Below are positions 46,493 to 59,400 of a DNA stretch of 64,000 nucleotides, in pieces. A program made the translations under genes and the position numbers. Numbering within the stretch: the first letter of the stretch is position 1; every line of letters begins with the position of its first letter. Source of the stretch: Dactylellina haptotyla (taxonomy: Eukaryota; Ascomycota; Orbiliomycetes; Orbiliales; Orbiliaceae); contig CM062388.1 of the NCBI GenBank assembly GCA_031310005.1, positions 992,001-1,056,000 on the forward strand, read 5' to 3'. The notes under the pieces are model-generated. The model was given only the letters and a program-made list of their open reading frames with translations, did not search any database and was not told the DNA's origin.

Positions 46493-48564
46493 TCAAAATG
46501 AAGGCTCCCAGATATGTAGCTCAGCATCTCTACTAGCTTCGTACGTGTATGGTTCCACCGCGAACACGTGATTGCCTTCATAATCGAACCCATATGTCAA
46601 ATTAGCGTAAAGGTGCTTAGGGAAATTGATGGTCTTGACCTTCCCATCCGACCCGCTACCGACCAGTTGCACCCGGTGCTTCTCCCAATCATACCCAAGA
46701 AAGCAGGATCCATCAGAAGAAAACCGGGGCACCCAGTACATGCCATCATTTTTTGCACCAGTTCGCTTAAGTATAACAGTAGCATCTGCTTTCGGATCAA
46801 AGCTACCCCAGAGTGCGTGGTATGACGAGATGCTTGCCACATCTGTTTTTTTGATCGGAAGCCGGCGTAGTATTGATTGCTTGCTCGAGTAAGACAACGT
46901 GCCTTTAACAATATTGACATCTCGATCCAGCCCCGAAAAGTAAAATTCACAACACCACCACCAAATATCCTCCGTGAACCCTAATTTTCTCGCTGTTGTA
47001 TGAAAAATCTCCTGCCCGCCATCGATTTGGAATATTTGGAGATCATCCTCAGCTTCGTGCGAGCTTTGGTTAGGACCTATCGAAACAATGAGCATTTGGA
47101 GGCCATCTTGTGACCATGCAGTTTTTTCCACACTCCGGCGCTCGCCTCCTGGTATTGGATTCAAGGGCTTGTTATGCTGGATATCAAATATCCTAACCTC
47201 ACCTAGGTCACCGGGGTAACTCAGAAAACGTCCATTCGGTGATATGGTACAACGATCGCCTCTTATCCAACTATCGCTGGATTTTCCCTTGAGCACTGGC
47301 GAAATGCGTTCAAACCCTGATGGGAACTGGCCCGGGGCCCAAGACACAACACAGAACTTCCCTGGTCGGTGAAGTGCCGCGATCAGGGTACCGTGATCAT
47401 CTTGGAATTCAAGGGCAGCAACTTGTTCTTCAGTGCGACTGGGCCACGGTTCTGTACTGGGCCAGTATTCTTCAATCGGTAGACTTGCAGACAAGGAAGT
47501 ATTAGGCTCCCCGATCTTGCCGGTATATATGAGCCCACCGCCCTGGATGCAAACCGCAAAATAGCCACCTCGAGCAGCGAAGACAGATAACGACTTCCGC
47601 GAGCGGTTAGTTGGAAACTTGTATGTATACTTGGGATTTTTGGGGATCGAGCGCCAGAGGTCTATAGTACGCAAATTAGAAGGAGATGGTACAATCTGAA
47701 AATTGGTCACAGGATGGATAGTGTGCGTTGGAGCCAGAGTGGTGTCGCTTTGGTTAGAAATCGAAGATGTGGGCGAATAAGAATGAGACGATACTTCTGG
47801 TATGTAATGAAGAGGTTGCGGTTGTATACTTTGAATACGTGGTGGCTGAGGAGAGTTTATATACGGGGTTGGGGCGTGTTGAGGTCTATGATAAGCTGTC
47901 TGAGCCTGCTGGCTGTCTTCTGAGACCGTTGTTTCCGTTTGATCGGTTGCTGTGGACATCTCGTAGACAGTTTCCAGCTCGGCCAGATACCTCTGAAGGA
48001 GATAGTCATCGGTACCGCGGATTGCTTGCAGAATATTATGGATACCACCAAGAATCTCATCGCCTCTCTCCTGAAGCTCTTGACCCGAGGATCTAACATG
48101 CCAAATTGTGAGCCGCTGCAGCGCTGTTCAGAACATAGTCTGTCACTACTTGTGCCAAGTTACACATACATTGTTACAAGGGTCAGTGTGATATTCAAGG
48201 TGGACTTGTACTGGTCAAGTCGCCGACCCAGCTGGATACATTGTTTCTTTCCGGTCAAAGCCCAGTAGGAGCCCCGCAGTCTCCTTGCTGAAGTTGTTGT
48301 TATAAACAGCTCGATCTCATTGATCACTGTCCCCAACCGCTGCAGGATCTTTGATAGATCATTCAAGGCGTTGGGCGCGATGGCGCCTTTAATGTCGTCG
48401 AGTCGCTTGAGGGTCAGGCCTAGCGAGTCAACCTGCGTTGTGAGGTCTCGTATCTCTGCGTCGGCACTGCGGAAGTCATCGTAAAAGTCGTTGATTTTCA
48501 GCGACAATGATGCCAAGCTCGAGATGAGACCGACCACCCCGGTCGTGATTGATAGAGGGTCCAT
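46493..48564 (-). CDS. HeLo-like N-terminal domain fused to a WD40/beta-propeller-like region
   Basis: Two exons on the minus strand, 48564-48170 and 48092-46493, with a 77 bp intron (GTATGT donor, CTCAC branch, TTAG acceptor), 664 residues. Residues 1-130 (MDPLSITTGVVGLISSLASL, then DLTTQVDSLGLTLKRLDD) match the fungal N-terminal domain found on STAND/NLR-like proteins (HeLo-like family), a helical module linked to membrane activity and cell death. Residues about 177-275 are Gln/Pro/Ser-rich and disordered. The rest has propeller-like lines: GDRCTISPNGRFLSYPG, EVRIFDIQ, KTAWSQDGLQMLIVS, VPRFSSDGSCFLGYDW, ELHIWEP. No NACHT or NB-ARC P-loop is seen. The acceptor was chosen because it alone joins the two frames with a 3' site and branch point. 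Role in self/non-self recognition is inference. Confidence 0.78.
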
Positions 48565-48828
48565 GCTAGAGCTTTCGCGAGTGTATATGTCCTAGTTATT
48601 GGCCAGAAAGCCCCTTGAACGATCTGTAGACTATACTCAATTTAATTTCGCATTTCATTCTGATGTTTGCGCTTGCTGTTGCGGCTGAGTTGTGAAGGCG
48701 CCCCGGCCCCAGTCTCGAACCCAAACCAAAACACAACACCCGGCCCCACTTTCAAACCGCGCGAAACTTTATGCAACAAATGTTCAAAGAGCCGAACCGA
48801 TAGCTGCGCGCTGATACATCTATAGATA

Positions 48829-48869
<41 letters not shown>

Positions 48870-50352
48870 GTATATAGAAAGAGAGAGGCAGAGGTGGGAA
48901 TAGTAAATTATGCTTTTGATAAAATTATACAATCTACTAATTGTTTGGAGGGAACCGAGTTGCAATAGCCTCAAAGCTGTAAATCTCTATGTATGAGGTT
49001 TAGGCATCGAAGTAAAATTTCTACGTAACAAGGCCAACCGAGAAATAGAATTTCTCTTGAACGTTAAAGCTAGAAATTTACAAAGTTCAATACCACTCAG
49101 GGGCATAAATGTGGAATTCATACATTCGAATTCAAATGTGAGACCAATATGTTGCCACAACTCTCGGCACTAATGTGTGGTTGCGTTGCCACAAACGAAG
49201 ACAACTCCATTTTATCCAAAGAGTGTTGGTATATCAACAGGTACACTTACAGCTTTGATCATGATATCAGCTGAAAAGATTTTGGGATTCTTCCCATTTA
49301 ACTCTGCTTTCTAAACCTCCTATTTATGCGTTTATCTTCAAATTCTAGAAATGGCATTATATGTTCTAGAAACTTGAAGGTATACACATTCAACAACACA
49401 GTGACCCCTTCTCTAGTTACGAGATTAAGTGGACAAAAATATACAATCATCGGCCTCGGTCACGGAAGTTAAAGCTGGTACAAAGACCGAACCTAATATT
49501 ATAGTATATGTGTGTATGACCATATAAATTAAAAGCCACCTCTCATTCAAACGTATATAAATATGTACAACAAATCTTCCTTCTGTAGTACTAAAAAGAG
49601 TTATATAGAAAAAGCGTTCCCCATGCATCATGTATCTCGCTGTAAAAAAACGTTCACCCCAGAAACATAAAGCATTGGGGGGCCTGGAAAGAATAGTATA
49701 AAAAACGACAAAGTAAAACGCAAAGAAAAGCATCGCTAAAAACAATATATGGGTACTCGCAAGGAAAAAACTTCTGACGCAATAAAACAAACAGAGGGAA
49801 AAGATGCAGGTAAACGGGAAGAGTAAAGGTTAAAACAGGGTATCGTACCACATATGGTAGCATGAATGAAGTAATAGTTAGGTGAGCATGTATGGGATGG
49901 AAGGTAAACGCTGGAGAAATATATAATCCAAACGCGCTCGCTCTTAGAACGTAAAAACGGATATAAAAAAGGAAACAGAACAGAACATAAACCGCTACGT
50001 AAGGAAATATGCCTTTTCAAAAAGCAGACGCAAAGAAAACAAAACGAAACAGGTAAACTGTGAACTGGAACAACCTATATAAAGTAAAGGTTTCCTATCT
50101 TTTCTCATCTGGGGGCTTTAGGGATCTCTACAATACGAGATCATAGTTTAAAACAAAAGAAAAATAAGAAAAAAAACTGTGTAGCGTATATCATCTTTCA
50201 TTCTTGCATCCTTCGTGTTGATGGGAGAGTGTGAGGAGAGAGGAGGTGGTTATGTAGGTAGAATCGGTAGGATGTCGGAGAATAGTCGAAGGTGCCGAAG
50301 AAAGTACCATACCGCATAGTTATAAAGCCCCATCGAAAAAGTAATAAAATCA
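48565..50352. other. Intergenic region with TA microsatellite
   Basis: About 1.8 kb without a supported gene. It contains a TA dinucleotide run (separately listed) and an A-rich stretch from 49600 to 50200 that may be the 3' untranslated part of the kinase gene. Confidence 0.4.
48831..48876. repeat. (TA)n microsatellite
   Basis: About 16 uninterrupted TA units followed by TGTATATGTATA variants. Likely length-polymorphic. Confidence 0.95.
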
Positions 50353-50502
50353 CTAATAGTAATCCTCCTCCTCATCGTGATTCTCATAGAGTAAAGCGTC
50401 ACCTAAGTCAGGATCGATTGGTCCGCCTAACTCGATGACAACTTCACCATTTTCCAATATCTTAAAGACATGCCGGTTCATCAAATCTCCCGACCACCTT
50501 TC
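50353..50502 (-). other. In-frame 49-codon extension behind the kinase stop
   Basis: Directly after the kinase TAG the same frame reads ERWSGDLMNRHVFKILENGE, continues with VVIELGGPIDPDLGDALL and ends DEEEDYY before a second TAG. It has the look of a protein end with good codon usage. The bases before the first TAG (TTTTTCAACCTTTAG) would make a good 3' splice site, but no suitable donor was found close upstream. It may be an alternative 3' exon, stop read-through, or chance. Confidence 0.45.
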
Positions 50503-53500
50503 CTAAAGGTTGAAAAAGACGCTACGCATCGGCGGGATAGGATAAATGTAATCTTTTTCATCATCATCGTTCGTGTGTTGGGTAATGTTGGTAGGTCTCT
50601 CGGTTGTGGAGCTTGAGAAGCGGTTCTGCTCCTTTGGAACCGCAGGGGTATTGCTGAGGGCTGGTGCGCTGGCGTGTGCAGTAAAAGGACGACCAAGGCG
50701 TGCTGGTGATTGGCGAACGCCAGAAGGTTGACTGGTGGGGCGGAGAATAGGTCGTTCCAAGCGCTTAGCAGGGACAAGCTCTGGCCCAAACATATCAGTT
50801 GGTGAGGTACGGGTGGGACGTGAAGGTGGCGCGTTGGATGGTTTGGGGCGGCCTTGAACTTCTTGAGCACTAGCATTAGATTGGCGATGTTGTCTGGCGA
50901 GAGCGGCGACAACGTGAGAAGCAACAATATCAGAAGAACCAAGGTTTGATTGCGAGCGCTTGCGGCCCGGTGTCTTAATAGGGAGTTGTTCTGGTGTAGG
51001 GTTCGACACAATAGATTTGGCTCTTGGACGGACTTCGTTGGCGTGACTGATACGAGATTCGCGGCGAGCGAGAAGAGGAGGGTTTGATGGAATAGATGGT
51101 TGCGCGGGAGACTCCATATATTCAACTTGTCGGGCAAATGCAAGTCGGTTCTTACCCTGCTCAGGCTCACGTCGGTTCTCGCCCAAGTCAGGGGTAGCCG
51201 CCTTACCGAGATTATTCTCAGGATGCTGCTCAGGAGATCGAAGTTGCGAGATGCGCTTCTGCATGAGGGGTGTTCTAGAACCCTCAGGAGCCTTTGTCTC
51301 GCTTCGTTCTCGAACCGCTGTCATTGGTATTGGTGGAGAAGATTCCAAAGCCTGACGTAATCTAGTTCGCGGTGAGTATAACTTGACTGGTGAAGGACCC
51401 GTATGACGGACGGGTGCAGCCTTAACCTCAACGAGGTCATCTGCAAGTCGGTTATTGACAGGAGCGATCGATTTTCTCTTGCGTTCAATCTTTGGCGTAG
51501 CTGGAGTCCTATCAATGGCGACTGGTTTGGCTTCGGCGTCCTCTTGTTCAGGCTCTAGCTCAGAGATAGTACCATCGTGTGAAGACGATTTCGATTGTTG
51601 TCGTCGGACTTCTCGGCGTTTCGGAACTTCAGCAACGGCTTCCTTTTGTTGCACAGCCGCTGGCGCGTCACGAGAAGATGGTCGAACTTCTTCTTTGGCC
51701 CTCTTGTTTTTATACTCAGCTCTCCTCTTATCCGCACGTTCTTTCCGCTTATTCGCTTCTTCAGAAACTGGTTCCGCAAAAACGACTTCCTTAACTGGCG
51801 TAACCTGTGGGGTGGTCGAGCGCGGAGTATTCCGCAAACTCTCCTTCGAAATCTTATGGGCAACATCTCCCTTGTGCGGGGCGGCCTCGGCAACATCTCC
51901 AAGGACCGGCGAGACTAGCATCTGTTGTGACCTGTTTGCTTTATTCCAGTGCTGATTCTTTATCTGCTCGTTTCTAGTAGTCGCAAACAACGGTTCCGCG
52001 TCATTTTTCTCAAGATACGCCATGCGCCTCTCTCGTGCAAATACTTCCTCCTGCTTGAAGTCCATGTATGCATCGCCCTTCTCAGAAGTTGATGAGGCCT
52101 CGTCGGTAGATGCAGTGCTAGGTCTACTATCACCGAGGAAATCCTTCAATTTGGACAGGCATTCGGCACATCGGGCATCCTTATCCTTGTGTTCACCGAA
52201 AACGACCAATCCCAACTTCTGCATACGCATCAAACCCAAACCAATCTTTCGGAGTAAGGTGAGTTCGAGTTCTGGACTGATGGCATCGAGTTCGGCCCAC
52301 GCTTTAGCCATATTCTTCATGATATCCTTCTTCTTGCCAGGTGCTAAGCTGAGATAAAGTTCTTCTAATGACAGCTTGACAACGGAGTCGAACGCAGTAC
52401 GCCCGAGATATCCTTTCCAGTCATGTGGTGCTGCCGTCTTGAACCCAGAGATGAAGGGGTTGTTTTCCAACTCGTTGAGAGACGATTGCTGGCGGTCGAG
52501 AGTGTTTCGTCGCTGACCGGCGGTGCTGGGTCGGCCCATACGGTTCTGAGAGTTTACCGCAGCAGGCTGAGGCCGCGCGGTTGGAAGATCCACGGTAATT
52601 GGTTCGTCCGCCTTGCACTTCTCACCAATGGAAACCCTCGGCTTACCATCTGACGCTCGTCCGGCACGATGTCCAGCGACTCTAGCGTTGACTTCGTTGG
52701 ATGCGAGTTGGCGTCCAAAGGTGGTTGGTTTAACAGTAGCCTCTCGCTCCCTCAATTGGTCTCTGAGACCAAGAGAAGGACGGCTAGATGTGTTATGAGA
52801 AGTCTGCGGACGCGATGGGGTTGGTCTCGTGGGTTCCAGTGACTTTCTTCCAGTGACGCGCAACTCAGTATTCGAAGTAGTTCTCCTATGCGAACGAACA
52901 GTCTGCTGATTCGAATTCGAGTTCCTAGACGGTGCCTCGATCCGAATTGTGTGTCCATCATCTCCACTTGTTACAACCGAAGCAATTGATTGTCGTCTCT
53001 TATTTTCCTGCTCTCTCGGAATGGTCGGTGGTTGAACGGTGAATTTGATATCCTGCATCGATCTGATGGTAGAGTTAAAGTCCCATCCATCATCGTCTTC
53101 TGACGCAACAGGTGGATCGGCAAGAATGCTCAACTCATGCGGCGCCGGCTTGACTGGGAACCCCATCGCGTCTCTTTGGGTTCTGGTTCCTCTTGAAGTT
53201 AGCTGCCTAATCATCGGAGCACCCTTCACTTCTTTCAAGAACGGATGATCAAGAAGTTGTCTCGAGGTCGGTCTAGCTCTTGGATCTTTCACCAGACAAG
53301 TCGCAACGAAATCCTGAAACTCCTCGGAGAAATCGGTCGGCAGACGCGGTGGTGGCTTCGCTCCAATGGCAACAATTGATCTCGCGTGGGATGTTGCAGC
53401 ATACGGCGGCTCGCCCACAGCTAATTCTATCGCTGTGATTCCGAGACTCCATATATCGATCTTGGAATTATACCCTGCTTCCTCGCTGAGATGGGTGTTG

Positions 53501-54320
53501 ATGACCTCAGGGGCCATCCAAAGGGGTGTGCCAACGAAGGTGTGGCGGATGGCATGGTATTCCGTGACGCGTGCGGACACGCCAAAATCCGCGAGTTTCA
53601 CTTCGCCCTTGGTGCTCAGTAGAATGTTTGCGGCTTTGAGGTCGCGATGGATGAGTTGGCAGTCGTGGATGTATACTAGCGCCTTAACTACCTCGCGCAG
53701 GATGACGGAGATATATTGTTCTTCTCGCAGTGGAGTAACTCTAACCCAGTCCGAACAAGAGCCATAGTCGACGTACTCCATAACAATCCAGAGATGGTAG
53801 CCCTTGAAGAAGGAGATGTAGTGTTCCGTGACATTGGGATGGCGGCATTCGGAGAGGATGGCGATTTCTTCAGAGAGATCTGCAATGTCATCGTCCGCGT
53901 TTTCAAGGTCGAACTATCGTGTTTCCCGTTAGCTTCAGGCACCGGATTGTCGAACGGTTAGTGTTTTTAGCGGAATTTGGTAACTTACCACTTTGATGGC
54001 AACCCATCTTCGGTTCGGCTTATCCCACGCTTTGTAGACTTTTCCAAAGGCGCCTCCTATTCAATTGGCCAGGTATCAGTATCAAATTTCGAATAAATAA
54101 AGTTGAGGGAGGGAAGGAGAGTCGTACTTCCTACTAGCTCTTCGATTCTGTAGTTGCTAGCTAATTCGTCGCCTGTCGGTCCTGTCGATGTCGTCGGCCT
54201 GGGTGGTAATCTGCTTGATGATGGTCGCTTTGACGACGACGACGGACCAGCCGAGGACGAGGGACGGTGCGCGCCAGTGACCGGGTTGGGCGCCGACTGT
54301 CTACTGCCGGTAATCATCAT
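50503..54320 (-). CDS. Ste20/germinal-centre-kinase family protein kinase with long disordered tail
   Basis: Three exons on the minus strand, 54320-54128, 54056-53989 and 53913-50503 (introns 71 and 75 bp), 1223 residues. After a Ser/Pro-rich start the kinase domain runs from about 58 to 330: glycine loop VGRGAFGKVYKA, VAIK lysine (Lys86), HRDLKAAN (from His176), DFG (Asp196), activation segment TFVGTPLWMAPEVI, then IDIWSLGITAIELA. The G-T-P-x-W-M-A-P-E line is typical of Ste20 kinases. The tail of about 880 residues is basic and low-complexity, with a more ordered part (LARKKDIMKNMAKAW-like region near 470-540) that could bind partners. Fungal relatives (Sid1, Nak1/Pod6, Mst-type) act in septation or polarity networks; which subgroup this is I cannot settle. 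The TAG at 50503 is followed in frame by 49 more sense codons to 50353. Confidence 0.9.
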
Positions 54321-56474
54321 TTTGTGCAGAGTGTCAATTGATGCGCGGGATCTGGTTTGGGCGGAGGGTAGTCGCCAGTACCCCGTGAAACAGGAGAGGA
54401 ATCAGAAGGATAGGAGGGGGGTCGTGAGGCAGGGAGGTATGAGGTCGTGAGGCGACAGGTCTGTGAGGTCGTATATGCGATGATTTCGTGATGTGGTTGA
54501 TGGGGGAAGGGTGGTTGTTGATGAGTTGATGATGGGCGGTGATGGGCGGTCGATGAGTTGCGCCGGACGGGGACGTGTTGAAGAGCTGTTCCCAGAGCTT
54601 CGATGTGATTAGTGCGTCGACAGGGTAGCTGGGCCGGTCGTGAAGCAGCTGTCCCCTTCCTTCCCTCTCGCCTACAGGATGGTCGGTCTCGGGTAGGAAG
54701 CAGATCAAAAGAAAAGGGCGACAAAATTTCCGCAGAGTATTTTAATTATCGAAGGACCCGGCCGCATATAAATAAAATAGGCCGGCTGCCAAATGTCTGA
54801 CAATTCTCTTCGGGTTTGGTTTGACGGTGTCGCGACGGGGGTCGGTGTCCTTTGGGAAGGTGCGCGCAGAAAGAGGAAAGGCCGTAAGCCGCGTCGCTGG
54901 GCGGAGCCGGTTTATGAAGCCAGAAACCCACCTTGCACAATACACTACCTTCAAAAGAGTGCTAGTGAGGTTATTGTGTGAATGAGAGGCTTGTTTACAC
55001 GAAACGGTAACGAGAACAGGAGCAAGGAGGGTCGCCACGATAACGCAGTCACATAAAGAAAGAAAGGAAAAAGAAAGATGGAATTGGGTTTAAAAGTGAA
55101 TGTCCGTGCTCCGACTGACCGTGGTGGTAACGACAGTGATACTGATGATACCGGCGGCCGAGGGACTTTTATTACAGAACACAAGCCACGACATGGTAAT
55201 ATTCTTCTTTCTTGCACGATGTTATTCTCCTGTTGCCGCGAGACACAGACCGGACGACGGCCCAAACCAGGCACCAGGCACCAGGTACCCCGGACGATGA
55301 AGCCATTGAGAGAGAGCGCGGCGAAAAGAGGTTTTAACCACCCCGTCAGGAATGGAAGATGAAATTAATTACACGCACTGAGCTGAGCGCTAAACGGGAA
55401 ATAATCAGAGAACGAGGTGTAAAGGAATGGTGGTTATCAAGATTAAGATCCATGATGAGACATCTGGCGTGCCCGAAGCCCCCGTCGAGTCCCACCCAGT
55501 CGAGACCAGGCGACGGCGAGAGCGAGAATTCTCTGCGCCCTTGGCGGCGTGTTGTTGTGGTCGTCGTTGTTTGTTTACACAATGACGCCTGTTGTTGCTT
55601 CAGCCCTGCGGATCTCCGCCAATCTCAGCCCGCCCTGGTTCCCTGCTCGCCACTGCTATTGGGGCAGCCGTGGGCAGCCCTCCCCGTTGCCATGCCAGCA
55701 GCCCATTCGCACTTCGCTTCTGCTGCGACACGCTAATGCACGCCCAAATTAACCACCCCGTCAGCAATTGGCCCACCCGGGCAGCTCTTTCTCTGCACCG
55801 CAGGGATGCCGGCAACATGGAGCTCACAGATCGCACTCGCATCTCGAGATCCAAGATCAAAACAACAGCCATGGCTCACCCACAGACCAGGGAAGAAAAG
55901 CAATCTAATAATGAGAAGAAGAAGAAACCTGCTCTATTCCCTGCTATCGCTATCTATTGGGTATCGTGACGAAAAAGCTAGCACAAAACAATCAGGTCGT
56001 GTCCTATTTACCAAACCGCTAACGCACGGAATAGCTATTCCATCCGACTGCTGCGTCTATCGATCGATCCCGCATCGAACATCACTCCCCTTCGTAGAAG
56101 GATGTGAGTGTCGCAGATTTTAGGAATGATATCGATTAGCGTGTTTTATTCCCAGCATCACCTCCACAATTGCGCACAATTGCACAATATGCATAAGTGC
56201 ATATGCAATGCAGTGTGAGTGAGTGCGCACATTTTTTTCAACTACACTTATTTATAACATCGAACCCCGCTTCCAGAAAATTGATGGCTGGGATGTTTTG
56301 ATATTCCAATATTTCCGATATCTTGAACGCCAACTAGTTAATGCTCCACTTGTAGAGATATTACCGTTGCCCCGTCGAAAAATATATCGGGGTAATCTTT
56401 TCCGGATGCTCGTGTCGAAGTCGTGTGCATGCGCATGTGAGTTCTTCGAATGTGTTGATATTTTCAATTCGGAC
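54321..56474. other. Long upstream region of the kinase gene
   Basis: About 2.15 kb between the kinase start and the 3' end of the gamma-tubulin complex gene. Several short frames on both strands have no domain. It holds C/T-rich and GATGGGCGG-type repeats near 54530-54560 that probably belong to the kinase 5' leader. Confidence 0.45.
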
Positions 56475-59400
56475 TCAGAGAAGAACCTCGTCGCCCTCGT
56501 CATCGAGTAGGACGCCCATCTCCAACCTCTCTGCCAGAATCTCAATCGTATCCGGGTAAACCCCAGCTCTGGCCATACTTCTTAATCCCGTAGTCAAAAA
56601 CATAATCATCCTGTGAGCTTGTGTTGATAGCTTGGCCAGTGCCGCTCTCCGTAGCCGTTCTTTCTCCTGCCGTCGTCTTCGCCTTCTGTCTTCGACATCA
56701 TCGTCGGATCCGTCTTCGTCAGAGTCGTCGCTATCATTGGCATCTGAGTCCGAATCGTCGTCGTCGTCTGAATCCACTGGGGCTTTCCGTCTATGTCCTC
56801 TCCAAGCTGTCGCTCCACTGAACGATATATTTCTCATAGAAAGATCGTAGCTCGCTTTCTTCTCAGCGTGAATGCCGGCGACCACAACCGCAACGTCCAT
56901 CATGGACACTACGGCCTGATGAAGAGGCGCCATCCGCCCACTAACCAAACACAGCTCCGCAATTCTCCGAAAATGTTCCTCTTGAGTATCAATCATCTCG
57001 TCGATATCCACTGCTCCCTCGAGTCCCTTCTTTAGACTCTCCACCTGTGGCCGAATCACCAAATCCACCAAGAAGGTTTGCAGCAGACTGATAAACGTCA
57101 GCAACTTCCATCGGATCTCATATATCCCCTTCACATCCTCTTTCTGCCATCTTCCCACTCTCATCTTTTCCAACGCATTCCTACTGCGTCTGATCATCAA
57201 CATGAAACTCCACACTTTCTTCCAAACCTCCACGCTTTCTGGCGTAAAAATATTCATGATCGGCCAACTCAACCTGTAATCCACCATCAGCAGCCCCAGA
57301 GCCTTCACACCCTTCTTATCCGCTGCAACCGTCGCAGCAGTCCTATCCATTTCCGCCCTCTTACTCTTCACCCCAACCCTCTCAACTTCCACCCTCGCGT
57401 TATCCGCATATGAACTTTGTATCAACTCGGTGAGTAAAAACCGGTCATCCCACCGAGTATTCCCCTTATCCATCCTCTCAAACACCGTATCGCAAAACCC
57501 GGCGACTGCAAACCCATCCCGCATAAAATACACATCCACCAATGCCTCCAGCGAATCCCACAATCCGCAATCGTAATATAAAATATCCCTCAGCCGCCCA
57601 CTCACCTCCCGATGCGTCTTATCAACCCACTCGGCCATCGCAATCAACAACGAGTCGTTAAATGACACCAATGACCGGCCGCCACTCGCTACGGCCGCCT
57701 CCGTCATCTCGTCTAACCCTTCCAACATCTCCTTCAACCCCACACCCCCACTTCCTGTAGCATTAACAGCGCTCGTAACTTCCTCTCCCAACTTGCGTAA
57801 GAACAACACACTCTTCCCCACCACGAAGATTTTCCGGCCGTAGTCCCTGATAAACGACGGGGCAACAATAGTACCCCCTTCGTCTCGGTCGAGTACGTAC
57901 CGCCCCCGCCATAACCTCGCCAGAGCGGAACTCTCATCCTCGTCATCATCGTCTTCGTCCCCCGCCAGATGAACAAAGAAGGCGCCTTGTCCGTCTTCCT
58001 CCCGTAACTCGCCTAGTTCCATCCATTTGGATATCGGGCGCAAGTAAATCCTCAGACAAGTTAAAAACACACCGCGCAGGAACCGAAAGATGTCCAGCCG
58101 GCCGTTCGACTCGGCTTCGGAGGTTTTCTTGAAGAGGAGCTCTAGATGGAAACTAACCCGTGCAGCGGGCTCGGGTAATCCCTTCGCAGGGTCTAGTCCG
58201 CGCTCCAGGGCAACGATGATTTCGTATAGTGGTGTGAATTTCTCCAGTGAGAGGTCTAGATCGCGTTGAAGCTGTAATAACGAGACTATAATATCGTATT
58301 TTCGGTCTTTTGAGTGTTGGATGTATTTTTCTTCAATGGGGACGAGGGATTCGAGTTCCCAGTTTGTAATGGCTGACTGTGTGGCTTCGATGAATGATTG
58401 AAACGGAGCAATTGCATCGTGGGAGATGGGGTCTTGCTTTGCAAGGTGACAGCGGCGGTCGAGGGATTTGCAGAAAGTGCGGAGTTTTTGGATAGTAACG
58501 GCTTTGGAGGCGAAGTAGTCTAGGATGTCGGTTAGCGAGCCGGGGGAGGTTGTAGGTAGGGTGTATGTTGCTAATACCTGTAAAAGACGGTAAGTATGAT
58601 AAGTTATTCAGCATGGAGTGCTTTGGGGACGTACGTTGATGCTTCCGTCGGGTTGGAATTTAAAGACCGAACAAGGAAGACCGTAGAGAGCAAAGATGAC
58701 CTCACGGATGACATGGAGTTCGCCTATTCTCCAGAACTCGGAGATTTCGTCTTGTGAGAACCCGTAGGAGACGAATCTTGTGGCGAGATCCGGTGGGAGG
58801 ATGTCTTGGGTGGACCAGTATTGGGCGAGTTCGATGGCCTGGGTGTTGGAAGCGTGGGCGACACGGATGTAGTCGTCGAGTGCGAAGGACGAACTTGTAG
58901 CCGCCTCTTCTTCCGCCTATACATGACATAATTTTTAGCTTCATGATTGGAGGTTTGGTAATTAGAGGTTACGAGACAAACCTCTGTCTGCTTCTGCTTC
59001 TTCCTAGCGGCTTTCTTTCTCTCTTTCAAGTCGGCCTGCCGTGTGAAGTCATCCTCCGCCCAATCGTCATCATCACCACTGCTGCTGACGGCAAAGTCTG
59101 GGACATCCCAGATACCCTCATCCTCGTCGAGTGCCCGAGCTGCAGCTTCCTCCTCAGCGAGTTTTTTGGCGGCAGTTTCTCGTTCGTCTTTCTGGGACTT
59201 GACGAATGCATCCAGGGACTCAAGGGAGTTGCCTGCGGCGGGAATGGGGGAGGAGGAGAGTGCGAGTAGAAGATTGAGTACGGTCGGTATATCACTGGGG
59301 TCAATGTTCCCAGCTGAGACGTCTTGATCTTTAATAGAACCATCTCGCTCTACGACCTTGTTGAGCAAGCGCACCCTGGAGCCGAGTTCGTCCGCTACGA

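Noticed and set aside
48700-48730. TCTCGAACCC as part of a tRNA
   Set aside because: No matching stems; chance similarity to a T-loop.
50481-51170. 229-codon minus-strand frame in the kinase tail region
   Set aside because: Shadow of the kinase tail in another frame; Ser/Leu/Pro-rich without motif.
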